Assembly (NCBI RefSeq): GCF_000411975.1 | Contig: NZ_ASXG01000077.1 | Span: 1 to 64,000 of the forward strand | DNA from: Amycolatopsis orientalis DSM 43388 | Lineage (GTDB): Bacteria > Actinomycetota > Actinomycetes > Mycobacteriales > Pseudonocardiaceae | DNA: 64,000 nt | Reading direction: 5' to 3' | In this document: positions 52,742 to 60,554 of the stretch, one piece after another | Position numbering within the stretch: position 1 is the stretch's first letter | How the letters are laid out: every line of letters begins with the position of its first letter | Position numbers and translations under genes: made by a program | The notes under the pieces: generated by a model | The model's input: only the letters and a program-made list of their open reading frames with translations | Told to the model about the DNA's origin: nothing | Databases searched by the model: none

Positions 52742-52980
52742 GCACCTTCGAGGTTCTGTCCCGGTTCGGGACGTTGGCGCTGGTCCGCCACGCGCTGACT
52801 GTGTTGCTGTTCCTGGTCTTGCACCTGGTCCGCATCCCGCTCGTGCTGGTGGCGCGGGTGCTGGAGGGCGTGATGGGCGAACTCGACCGCTACGCCACCG
52901 CTCAGGCGTCCCGCCCGCCGCGCGGGCCGATCAATCAGTTTTTCCCGCACGAGAGCACGAGGGAGGCCCGGCATGCGTAA
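52738..52980 (+). CDS. Small membrane protein, spread-type
   Basis: The 80-residue protein has one strong hydrophobic helix (ALTVLLFLVLHLVRIPLVLVA, residues 19-39) and a polar C-terminus. GTG 52738 overlaps the preceding stop. Runs of small membrane proteins next to traB encode Spd proteins that help plasmid spread along mycelium; this gene's position fits that role. Confidence 0.75.
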   Translation: MSTFEVLSRFGTLALVRHALTVLLFLVLHLVRIPLVLVARVLEGVMGELDRYATAQASRPPRGPINQFFPHESTREARHA

Positions 52981-53233
52981 GCGACGCACGGACCAGCGGA
53001 TGTGGCTGACCTGGCAAGAGGCGTACTGCGAAGCCGTGGCGCACGAGGCCGGTGCCGCGCTGCGCGGCCTGACGCTGGCCGTCGGCGTGCTGATCACGCT
53101 CGTGGTGGCGTTCCCGAACGCGTGGGTGGTGCTGCCCGCCGGGGTGGCTGGCGTGGTCGTCGCCTGGCGCGCCCTGCACTGGTCCCGTCTCCTCACCGCG
53201 GCCCGGCTGGGCCGACTCAACCCGCCCGACTGA
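52973..53233 (+). CDS. Small membrane protein, spread-type
   Basis: The 86-residue protein has a basic N-terminus (MRKRRTDQRMW) and two closely spaced hydrophobic helices (LTLAVGVLITLVVAF and VVLPAGVAGVVVAWRAL). GGGAGG lies 6 nt before the ATG. It overlaps the preceding gene by 8 bp. Probable Spd-like protein. Confidence 0.75.
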   Translation: MRKRRTDQRMWLTWQEAYCEAVAHEAGAALRGLTLAVGVLITLVVAFPNAWVVLPAGVAGVVVAWRALHWSRLLTAARLGRLNPPD

Positions 53234-53248
53234 TCGGAGGTGACCGTC

Positions 53249-53536
53249 ATGACCGCTCGACACACCTGCACCCGCACTGACCAGGCGATTCAGTGGGTGG
53301 TGTGGCACTTCGCCGAACTGCTCGCCGTGGCCGCGCCGCTCGTACTCGCAGCCCTGTTCTCTGGCTGGTTCGCCGTCGGTTCCGTCGTCGTCGGCGGTGC
53401 GTGGGCCGGACATGAGATCGCGGTCCGGCGTCGCAGCCCGGAAACCGCCGACGCACCGCAGCAGATCGCCGCTGCCGAGACCGCTCCGGTCCCGGCACTG
53501 ACCGCCGGGCACCGCGAGCACAAGGAGGGCGCGTGA
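53249..53536 (+). CDS. Small membrane protein, spread-type
   Basis: The 95-residue protein has two hydrophobic segments (LLAVAAPLVLAALFSGWFAVGS) and an Ala/Pro-rich tail. ATG 53249 is preferred to the upstream GTG because GGAGG lies 8 nt before it. It overlaps the next gene by GTGATGA. Probable Spd-like protein; no direct family match recalled. Confidence 0.75.
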   Translation: MTARHTCTRTDQAIQWVVWHFAELLAVAAPLVLAALFSGWFAVGSVVVGGAWAGHEIAVRRRSPETADAPQQIAAAETAPVPALTAGHREHKEGA

Positions 53537-54672
53537 TGAGGAGCTTCGCAGAGAACCGGCGCGCGGACCGCGCCGCCGCCGCCGAACAGGCCCGCAAAGA
53601 CGCACAGGCCAAGCTGGACAGGACCCTGGCCGCTGCTGCCCACCGGGCGGCTGAACGCCGCGCGGACCGGGCGGCGGCCGCGGACTTGGCCGACCAGCGC
53701 CGCCAGGCACGCACGGCCGCCCGGCAGGCAGCCCGGGCTCAGGTCTGGGCGTGGTTCGCGGCGAACCGCGTGCGTCTGCCGATCTACCTGCTGGCAGTGG
53801 TGTCCGCAGTGATGGCTATCCCCGCGATGGCTGGATACGGCCGCGACACCTACGGCGACTGGACCGGTGCGGCCTTGCCAGCATTGTCGGAACTCGGCAT
53901 GTGGGCGTTCGCGCTTGCAGTCGAGGTCACTCGCCACCGCCACCCGGACCGGCCGGTATGGGCGTTGCAGACCGGCGTGTGGCTGTTCGCTGGCGTCGGG
54001 TTCGGGCTCAACGTCCTGCACGGCCTGCACCGCGGGTGGGACGCCGCGCTGGTGATGGGGATCGTGTCGGTCGCTGGTGTGGTCGCGCACCAGATTGCCG
54101 TGGCCGCGCCGCGCCGGTCGCGGGAGGAACGCCTCGCCGCGAAGGTGGCCGCCGACGCTGCCCGGATCGACCGGGCCGCGGCCCGCAAGGTCGCGAAGGT
54201 GCGCACCGCCGCCGTGCGGGACGCGGTGGCCGAGATCGATGCGGACGGGTCGGCGCGGCTGGTGTTCACCCCGGGCCGCTACACCCTCGCCCGCACCGTC
54301 CGCGGCCGTGTCCTCACCGGCGTCATCGAGCCGCCCGCACCGGTCGCGGACGTGCTCGCCGACGAGATCGGCGCGTGGCTCGCGACGCAGGACCAGCCGT
54401 CCGAATCGGCCGATGACACCCCGATCGCCGACGCACCGGTGTCGACCCTCGATCGACCCTCTGAACAGCGGAAATCGACCCCTCGCAAGCGCACTCACCC
54501 CACGCCGAAGACCCGCACGATCGGCCAGCTTCGCGACGAGTTCGCCGCGGCGATCGAGGACCCGAATGTGCCGATTGACCCCGCGTCGGCGGAGTCGATT
54601 CGCAAGGCGCTCAAGTGCGCGCCGAAGGCAGCGCGGCAGCTGCGCGACGAGTACAAGGCCGATCACCAGTGA
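53533..54672 (+). CDS. DUF2637-like membrane protein
   Basis: The 379-residue protein begins with an Ala/Arg-rich coiled helix (about residues 5-70), then four transmembrane segments (LPIYLLAVVSAVMAIPAMAGY, ALPALSELGMWAFALAVEV, TGVWLFAGVGFGLNVLH, ALVMGIVSVAGVVAHQIAV), and a long cytoplasmic tail with Ala-rich and Pro/Thr/Arg-rich parts. The pattern fits DUF2637 proteins, which accompany traB in AICEs and actinobacterial plasmids (SpdB/SpdA-like), probably in intermycelial spread. Overlaps traB if that starts at GTG 54669. Confidence 0.82.
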   Translation: MMRSFAENRRADRAAAAEQARKDAQAKLDRTLAAAAHRAAERRADRAAAADLADQRRQARTAARQAARAQVWAWFAANRVRLPIYLLAVVSAVMAIPAMAGYGRDTYGDWTGAALPALSELGMWAFALAVEVTRHRHPDRPVWALQTGVWLFAGVGFGLNVLHGLHRGWDAALVMGIVSVAGVVAHQIAVAAPRRSREERLAAKVAADAARIDRAAARKVAKVRTAAVRDAVAEIDADGSARLVFTPGRYTLARTVRGRVLTGVIEPPAPVADVLADEIGAWLATQDQPSESADDTPIADAPVSTLDRPSEQRKSTPRKRTHPTPKTRTIGQLRDEFAAAIEDPNVPIDPASAESIRKALKCAPKAARQLRDEYKADHQ

Positions 54673-54689
54673 GCCGGAAGGACGTCACC

Positions 54690-56873
54690 ATGGACGCGAA
54701 CGAACCCACCCCGACCGCCGGTGAGCTGGCGACCGTGCATCGCCTGCCGACCCGCGCCGACACCGGCGAGGTGCTCGAAGCCGACGAGGTGCTGTCGGCC
54801 GAGGAGTACGAGCGGCGCAAGTCGCAGAAGGAACAGGCGCTCGCCCGCTGGGCTGGCTACCGCAATGACGCGGTGGTGGTCGTGCGGACCGCGAAGACGG
54901 TTGTCAAGCACGACCGGACCAAGGCCGCGTTCCGCCACGTGGTGGCCTACCCGACTGCTGGCGTGAAGGTCGTTGTCCGCCGCTGGCGGGATGCGCACGG
55001 CGCGAACCGGTACGAACGGCAGATGCGCGCGGCCGAGGCCGCGGGCGATCAGGAAGCCTTGCGGTACTGGCAGGAAGCCGACGTCGCGGAGAAGCAGCGC
55101 CGCCACGACCGGGTTCAGGACTGGATTTCCGCGCCCGGGAAGGTCATCAAGGCTGCCGTGGTCGGGCTGCTTGGCGTGGCCGGTCTGCTGCTCGGGATCG
55201 GCATGATCCTGGCAGTCAAGAACGGCGACATCGCCGAAGTGCTCGCGCCGATCGGTGCGGTGCTCGACGCGATCGCGTTCACGGTCTGGTTCCTGACCAG
55301 CTACGGCGTGTTCTTGCTGGTCGGCGGCACCGTGCTCGGTCTGGGCTACCTGTACCAGACCGGCCGGACGCACGGGGAGACCCCGCAATGGCTTGCCCCG
55401 AAGGTGGAAGGCGACGCAATGGACGAGTTGCCGGACGAGAACACGATCCTCAACGCGCTGAAGAACCTGAACATCCCCGGGTTCAACAAGGCGGTCAAGG
55501 ACGGCTGGCGGATCAAGTTCATCACCCCGCCGCACGTGGACGGCAAGGGCTGGCGTACGCAGGTCGCGTTGCCTCCGGCCTGCCCGGTCGAGGAGATCGT
55601 CAAGCGCAAGACCACATTGGCACACAACCTGGTCCGCTACCCGCGCGAGGTCTGGCCCACCGAGCCGCAACCGTCCATGCTGGACCTCTGGGTGGCCAAG
55701 CCCGGCGCGCTGTCCGGACCGGTCGACCCGTGGCCGCTGCTTGAAGACCTCGACAACGCGCAGGTCGACTACTTCGCCGGTGTTCCGGTCGGGGTGACGC
55801 TCAAGGGCGACATGGTGCGCGGCAGGCTGTTTGAGGCGAACTACGTGTTCGGCGGCATGATGGGCTCGGGCAAGTCGACGTTGGCGATCAACCTCGTGCT
55901 CGGCGCGATGCTCGACCCGCTCGCCCTTATCGATGTCGTGGTCATGGCCGAAAACGCCGACTACGACCCGATGAAGCCGCGGCTCAACTCGCTCACCACT
56001 GGCGCGGGCGAGGAAACCGTTGAGAAGTGCCAGAACCTGCTGTGCGAGCTGTACGACGATCTGACCGTGCGCGGGCAAGCCTTGAAGCAGCACGGAGTCC
56101 GTGCGGTCAACCGCGAAGTGGCCGAAAAGGACGCTCGGCTCCGCCCGCGCGTCGTGGTGATCGACGAGTGCCAGAACCTGTTCATGGGCAAGGACGGCAA
56201 GCTCGCCATTGAGGTCGCGTCCAAGCTCATGTCGACCGCGCGCAAGTACGCCATCACGCTGATTTTCCTGACGCCGGAACCGTCCAAGGACGCGCTGCCG
56301 CGCAAGATCACGTCGGTGGCCAGCAACAAGGCGTGCTTCGCGATCGGCGACCAGATGGCCAACGACGCTGTGCTGGGCACCGGTTCCTACAAGGCCGGTA
56401 TCTCCGCGGTCGGGCTCACCCCGAAGACCGATGAAGGCCCCGGCGACGTCGGCACCTGCATGGCCCGCGGCTTCACCGCGCAACCCGGCCTGCTGCGCAG
56501 CTTCTACGTCAACGAGAAGGAAGCCGGGCGAGTCACGGCGCGCGCGATGGAATTGCAGGCACAGGCCCCGGTCACCGCAGCGACGGCCGAAGTCCGCGCC
56601 GAACGGGTCGACCACCTTGCCGACATCGCGAAGGTCATCGGCACCGAAGCCCGGATGCGCACGCAGGAAGTCTTGCAGGGCTTGGCGAACCTCGACCGCG
56701 ACACCTACGGCGGCTGGACGTTCAGCAACCTGCAAGCGGCTCTGCCCGAGTCCGCGAAGCCGTACAAGACGCAAGGCGTGATGCAGGTCAGCGCCGCCCG
56801 CGTCCGCGAAGCCATCGCGGAGCGTGACGGAGAGGCCGACTCCGACGCTGACGAGGACGAGGGAACCGACTGA
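54690..56873 (+). CDS. traB: TraB/FtsK-SpoIIIE-type DNA translocase
   Basis: The 727-residue protein has two membrane helices near residues 152-175 and 188-222, then an FtsK-like motor with Walker A GGMMGSGKSTL near 389-399 and Walker B RVVVIDECQN near 484-493. The tail includes a winged-helix-like region (TFSNLQAALPESAKPYKTQG). TraB hexamers move double-stranded plasmid DNA between mycelial cells, recognising short repeats at clt. ATG 54690 is chosen for GGAAGG 9 nt upstream; GTG 54669, overlapping the previous stop, is an alternative. This single protein is the conjugation machinery of AICEs. Confidence 0.92.
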   Translation: MDANEPTPTAGELATVHRLPTRADTGEVLEADEVLSAEEYERRKSQKEQALARWAGYRNDAVVVVRTAKTVVKHDRTKAAFRHVVAYPTAGVKVVVRRWRDAHGANRYERQMRAAEAAGDQEALRYWQEADVAEKQRRHDRVQDWISAPGKVIKAAVVGLLGVAGLLLGIGMILAVKNGDIAEVLAPIGAVLDAIAFTVWFLTSYGVFLLVGGTVLGLGYLYQTGRTHGETPQWLAPKVEGDAMDELPDENTILNALKNLNIPGFNKAVKDGWRIKFITPPHVDGKGWRTQVALPPACPVEEIVKRKTTLAHNLVRYPREVWPTEPQPSMLDLWVAKPGALSGPVDPWPLLEDLDNAQVDYFAGVPVGVTLKGDMVRGRLFEANYVFGGMMGSGKSTLAINLVLGAMLDPLALIDVVVMAENADYDPMKPRLNSLTTGAGEETVEKCQNLLCELYDDLTVRGQALKQHGVRAVNREVAEKDARLRPRVVVIDECQNLFMGKDGKLAIEVASKLMSTARKYAITLIFLTPEPSKDALPRKITSVASNKACFAIGDQMANDAVLGTGSYKAGISAVGLTPKTDEGPGDVGTCMARGFTAQPGLLRSFYVNEKEAGRVTARAMELQAQAPVTAATAEVRAERVDHLADIAKVIGTEARMRTQEVLQGLANLDRDTYGGWTFSNLQAALPESAKPYKTQGVMQVSAARVREAIAERDGEADSDADEDEGTD

Positions 56874-56898
56874 GGGAGGCCGCGGAATCCGGGGAGTT

Positions 56899-57037
56899 CT
56901 CCCTCACTGCCTCCCTGGGCTCCCCTCCCTCGGCTGACCAGCAAAGACCCTCGCCAGGGAGGCGAGGGACCCCCGCCCCGCCACCCGCCGATCACGCACC
57001 GAAACCCGCATTCGCACACCCCGTGACGCGCCTCCCT
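56899..57037. other. Repeat-containing gap after traB: candidate clt-like region and hairpin
   Basis: The 233-bp gap between traB and the next gene has four copies of CTCCCT (56899, 56911, 56925, 57032), three of them in CCTCCCT, and a hairpin CCCTCGCC/GGCGAGGG (56948-56968). It could be a terminator plus a TraB recognition locus; only the repeats are certain. Confidence 0.35.
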
Positions 57038-57106
57038 CCCGGGACATCGCGCTAGCCGAGCCATGCCGAAAACAGGCACTCACCGTAACCAACAGAAGGG
57101 GATTCG

Positions 57107-57283
57107 ATGGCCAGCAAAGAGATCTGCCACCTGGTCGCCAAAACCTCGTGGTGGCACGGAACCTTCACCACCTACTGCGGGATCACCCTCCCCACCAAGG
57201 GATCCCGGAGCCCGTGGTTCCCCGCCACGAAGCAGAAGTGCTCCGCCTGCCTCGCCGTCTACGTCGCCAACGGAGGGAAATGA
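57107..57283 (+). CDS. Small possible zinc-binding protein
   Basis: A 58-residue gene (MASKEICHLVAKTSWWHGTF...), with cysteines at residues 7, 24, 45 and 48, the last two as KCSAC. This spacing suggests a zinc ribbon. AGAAGGGG lies just upstream of the ATG, and the stop is 2 bp from the next ATG. Small proteins of this type occur before the replication genes of AICEs; function unknown. Confidence 0.65.
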   Translation: MASKEICHLVAKTSWWHGTFTTYCGITLPTKGSRSPWFPATKQKCSACLAVYVANGGK

Positions 57284-57285
57284 CC

Positions 57286-57720
57286 ATGGACGCCAACGAA
57301 GTCCGCGTGTTCGACCTGTACTCGATCCTCGCCGTCACGCACGGCCTGCCCTCCACACCCCAGCAGTACCGGGAGATCGTCGGGTTCCTGGTCGGCCGCC
57401 CGATGGGCGGGGCCGGGATGACTGCGATCGCCTACGGCCAGCAGTGCAAGGCATGGCTGTTCGAGCAGCACCCCCAGCTGCGCACTGTGCCCGCCCGCCC
57501 CGACTTCGCCGACGACGACGAAGCAGCCATGGACGCGTGGGCCGCGGAGCAGGCGAAGCGGTTGGGAGCCGACCGGCTGCCGGTGCGGCGCATCCCGGCC
57601 GAGGCCGCGCCCGGCGACCCCTACACGGAGTTCGTCAACCACGCGCCCGACCCGTGGAAGGTCTACAACGTCGATCCCGACGCGCCCGACGTCGACCCCA
57701 ACGCGGGGTGGTCGGAATGA
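57286..57720 (+). CDS. Hypothetical protein of the replication module
   Basis: The 144-residue acidic protein starts MDANEVRVFDLYSILAVTHG and has a possible helical core (TPQQYREIVGFLVGRPM) and a Pro/Asp-rich C-terminus (YNVDPDAPDVDPNAG). ATG 57286 is chosen because GGAGGG lies 8 nt upstream; ATG 57280 overlaps the previous stop. It is coupled by ATGA to the Prim-Pol gene. Function unknown. Confidence 0.75.
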   Translation: MDANEVRVFDLYSILAVTHGLPSTPQQYREIVGFLVGRPMGGAGMTAIAYGQQCKAWLFEQHPQLRTVPARPDFADDDEAAMDAWAAEQAKRLGADRLPVRRIPAEAAPGDPYTEFVNHAPDPWKVYNVDPDAPDVDPNAGWSE

Positions 57721-58589
57721 CCACGCCGCACGGTGCTCTGACTCTGGAGTGGGCGTTGTACCTCGCGGATGCGGGGTGGCCGGTGTTCCCGCTCGTGCCC
57801 GGCCACAAGCGGCCAGCGGTCCGGGAGTGGGAAGCGCGAGCCACCACCGATCCCGCCCGTATCCGCCGGTGCTGGAGCGCGGACAGCTGGAACGTCGCCG
57901 TCGCCACAGGTCCCGCGCGGCTCGTGGTCATCGACCTGGACCAGCCGAAGCCCGGGCAGTCCGGCGCGGACGGGGCCGCCGCGCTCGCCGAGCTTGCTGA
58001 GCGGCGAGGCGGTCCGGTGCCGACGACCTACACCGTCGCCACGCCGTCCGGAGGACTGCACCTGTACTACCGCGCCCCGGCAGGGACCCGCCTGCGCAGC
58101 AGTGCAGGCCAGCTGGCTCCCCGTGTCGACGTGCGGGCAAACGGCGGGTACGTGGTGGGGCCCGGGTCGATCACCGCCGCGGGCGGCTGGGAACTGGTTG
58201 ACGAGACCGACCCCGTCGAACTGCCGGGGTGGTTAGTCCAGGTGTGCGCCGAACGCTCGTCCACGGCCATCTCAGCGCCGCGTGAGATCCGCGCTGCGAA
58301 CCCGAATCGCTACGGGTCGGCCGCACTGGCGGGCGAGTGCGAACGCGTCCGCACGGCCCCTCCGGAGCAGCACAACGCGGTGCTGTCGTCCGCGGCTTAC
58401 ACGATCGGCAGGAAGGTCGGCGCGGAGTTGCTCGACTACGACACCGCGCGTGCCGACCTGATCGCGGCCGCCGGACACATGGTTTCCGCTCCCTGCGACT
58501 GCACGTCCCGCGAGGTCGAACGCGTCGTGAACGCCGGTCTTGACGCCGGTTCCCGCAACCCTGTAGCCCGCCGAGGAAAGGCAGCCTAA
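57717..58589 (+). CDS. Bifunctional DNA primase/polymerase (Prim-Pol) replication protein
   Basis: The 290-residue protein has the Prim-Pol fold: GWPVFPLVPGHKRPAV near residues 20-35, the catalytic VVIDLDQPKPG with DxD at 72-74, ATPSGGLHLYYRAP near 107-120, and VDVRANGGYVVGPGS near 136-150. The enzyme starts and extends DNA for element replication. AICEs use RepSA, RepAM or RepPP replication proteins; this is the RepPP (Prim-Pol) type. It ends in TAATG, shared with the ATPase gene. Confidence 0.92.
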   Translation: MTTPHGALTLEWALYLADAGWPVFPLVPGHKRPAVREWEARATTDPARIRRCWSADSWNVAVATGPARLVVIDLDQPKPGQSGADGAAALAELAERRGGPVPTTYTVATPSGGLHLYYRAPAGTRLRSSAGQLAPRVDVRANGGYVVGPGSITAAGGWELVDETDPVELPGWLVQVCAERSSTAISAPREIRAANPNRYGSAALAGECERVRTAPPEQHNAVLSSAAYTIGRKVGAELLDYDTARADLIAAAGHMVSAPCDCTSREVERVVNAGLDAGSRNPVARRGKAA

Positions 58590-59971
58590 TGACCAATGTG
58601 GACAGCACCGTGTCCGCCATCGAAGCGGCGATCGGTGCCCCCGGCGCTGCCGACAGTGGCGGTACGTGCTGTCAGTGCGGCCGCCCGCTGGACGGATCGC
58701 CGTCGGACGACTTCTGCACCGAGGACTGCCAAGCGGCCTGGCGCGCGGCCAACGTGCCGGTCGCGCCAGGGCACGAGGTTCTGAACAACGTGCGGGACTT
58801 CGTGTTGCGGTTCAACGCGTTCCCGTCGGAGCACTGTGCACCGATGCTCGCGCTTTGGTACGCGCACACACACGCCGTCGACCACTTCTACGTCACGCCG
58901 CGGCTGATCCTGTCGAGTGTGGAGCCCGGCAGTGGAAAGACGCGGGTGCTTGAGGTGGCTCAGCACCTGGTGAGGGCACCGGAGATGACCATCTCTGCCA
59001 CTACGGCCGCGTTGTTCCGCATGGTCAACGACGGACCGATCACCATCCTGTTCGATGAGGTTGACACGATCTTCAACCCGAAGAGCGGCGGCAACAACGA
59101 AGATCTGCGCGGGCTGCTCAACGCCGGGTACAAGCGGTCGGCCACCATCGCGCGCTGCGTCGGCGACGCTCGCGCGATGAAGGTCCAGCGGTTCCCGGTC
59201 TACGCGCCCGCTGCCCTTGCCGGCATAGCCGGGAACATGCCCGACACCATCACCACTCGCGCCATCACCATCCACATGCAACGCCGCCGCGAAGACGAAG
59301 AAGTCGAGGAATTTTGGGAGGAAGACGTAGAGGTCGAAGCCACCCCGCTTCGTGAGCAGCTGGCCGCATGGATCGACACCGTGACCGACAAAATCAGCCG
59401 CGGCCGACCGGAGATGCCCGACGGAGTACGAGACAGGTCAGCCGAGATCTGGCGACCACTGATCGCAATCGCGGATGCCGCCGGGGACCACTGGCCAGAG
59501 ACCGCCCGGGCAGCGTGCTCCCACTTCGTAGCCGCTGCCAATGTGGACCGAAAGGGCGGCGGGTTGCGCATCCGGTTGCTCTCCGACTTGCGAGACCTGT
59601 TCACTAGCCGCGGCGTGACCGAGATGCCGACTGCGGAGATCATCGCTGCTCTGTGCGATATCGAAGAGGCACCGTGGGGCGACCTCGACGGCCACGGCAA
59701 AACGCTCGACTCTCGCCGCCTGGCAAAGGAACTTGAGCCGTACGGAGTGAAGTCGAAGAACGTCCGCATGCCCGGCGGCAAGGTCCCGAAGGGCTACCGG
59801 ATCGAAGGCGAAGGCGGCCTCGCGGACGCCTGGAGCCGCTACCTGCCCACGTCCGCTACATCCGCTACAAGCGCTACATCGCAGGTCACGGGCGTAGCGG
59901 ACGCTGAGCCTGTAGCGGATACGAGCGCTACACCCGCTACCGGCGAGCCGCCGCCCGCCGGACCGGTGTAG
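58589..59971 (+). CDS. DUF3631-type replication ATPase with N-terminal zinc motif and repeat-encoded tail
   Basis: The 460-residue protein has an N-terminal CCQCGRP...CTEDCQAAW zinc-binding motif (residues 28-53), a helicase-like ATPase core with Walker A EPGSGKTRVLE near 113-123 and Walker B ITILFDEVDTIF near 151-162, and the DUF3631 region with arginine near LRIRLLSDLRDLF. It is the probable helicase partner of the Prim-Pol. The last 40 residues (SATSATSATSQV... TSATPATGEPPPAGPV) are encoded by the first units of the iteron-like array, so this tail is shaped by DNA-site needs rather than protein function. Confidence 0.88.
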   Translation: MTNVDSTVSAIEAAIGAPGAADSGGTCCQCGRPLDGSPSDDFCTEDCQAAWRAANVPVAPGHEVLNNVRDFVLRFNAFPSEHCAPMLALWYAHTHAVDHFYVTPRLILSSVEPGSGKTRVLEVAQHLVRAPEMTISATTAALFRMVNDGPITILFDEVDTIFNPKSGGNNEDLRGLLNAGYKRSATIARCVGDARAMKVQRFPVYAPAALAGIAGNMPDTITTRAITIHMQRRREDEEVEEFWEEDVEVEATPLREQLAAWIDTVTDKISRGRPEMPDGVRDRSAEIWRPLIAIADAAGDHWPETARAACSHFVAAANVDRKGGGLRIRLLSDLRDLFTSRGVTEMPTAEIIAALCDIEEAPWGDLDGHGKTLDSRRLAKELEPYGVKSKNVRMPGGKVPKGYRIEGEGGLADAWSRYLPTSATSATSATSQVTGVADAEPVADTSATPATGEPPPAGPV

Positions 59972-60292
59972 CGGATACGAGCGCTACACCCGCTACCGGC
60001 GAGCCGCCGCCCGCCGGACCGGTGTAGCGGATACGAGCGCTACACCCCACGTATCCGCTACGCCCCTGACCAGGCATGTAGCGCTTGTAGCGGATGTAGC
60101 GGACAAGTCCAGCCAGCCCTGTAGCGGTCGTCCGCTACGCCCGCTACCGGCGAGCCGCCGCCCGCCGGACCGGTGTAGCGGATACGAGCGCTACACCCCA
60201 CGTATCCGCTACGCCCCTGACCAGGCATGTAGCGCTTGTAGCGGATGTAGCGGACAAGTCCAGCCAGCCCTGTAGCGGTCGTCCGCTACGCC
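59851..60292. repeat. Iteron-like array, candidate replication origin
   Basis: The 442-bp array has 19 exact heptamers: TGTAGCG on the plus strand 12 times (for example 60077, 60086, 60095 at 9-bp period) and CGCTACA 7 times (59854, 59863, 59872 at 9-bp period). A 29-bp cluster at 59851-59879 is the exact inverse of 60076-60104 and of 60227-60255. TGTAGCG-8 nt-CGCTACA dyads start at 59911, 59967, 60023 and 60174. Units of 56 bp begin at 59935 and 59991; 59991-60141 is duplicated perfectly as 60142-60292 (151 bp). The part from 59972 to 60362 has no supported gene. Confidence 0.8.
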
Positions 60293-60362
60293 TAGCCAAG
60301 GAGATCCCCATGTTCGTCGCGCCCCGGATCACTGCCACCGCTGCACGAGGAGTCGTAAGAAA

Positions 60363-60554
60363 ATGGCTGCCCTTCGTCAAAGTCTCACCGTTGACGCTGT
60401 TTGCGACGAGCTGAGCATTTCCCGCCGAACCTTCTACGAATGGCGCGCTAAAGGACGTGCGCCGAAATGCATCAAACTGCCGAACGGATCGCTTCGCGTT
60501 CGGCGGATGGACCTAGAGAACTGGCTTGACGGATGCGAGGAGGCGGCGGCCTGA
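60363..60554 (+). CDS. xis: Xis-like helix-turn-helix protein
   Basis: The 63-residue protein has a MerR/excisionase-type winged helix (LTVDAVCDELSISRRTFYEWRAKGRAPKCI and RVRRMDLENWL). It would assist excision by bending DNA at att sites. GAGGAG lies 10 nt before the ATG. It is followed immediately by the integrase gene with TGATG overlap, the standard xis-int layout. It uses A/T-ending codons more than the rest of the window. Confidence 0.88.
   Translation: MAALRQSLTVDAVCDELSISRRTFYEWRAKGRAPKCIKLPNGSLRVRRMDLENWLDGCEEAAA

Noticed and set aside
59851..60292. CRISPR array
   Set aside because: The repeats are short heptamers in both orientations and a tandem duplication, without uniform repeats and unique equal-length spacers, and no cas genes are present.
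60144..60380. Minus-strand 78-codon frame in the iteron array (repeated SATSAT and VRRAAARR)
   Set aside because: It is made entirely of repeat units read backwards, with no Shine-Dalgarno and no family match.
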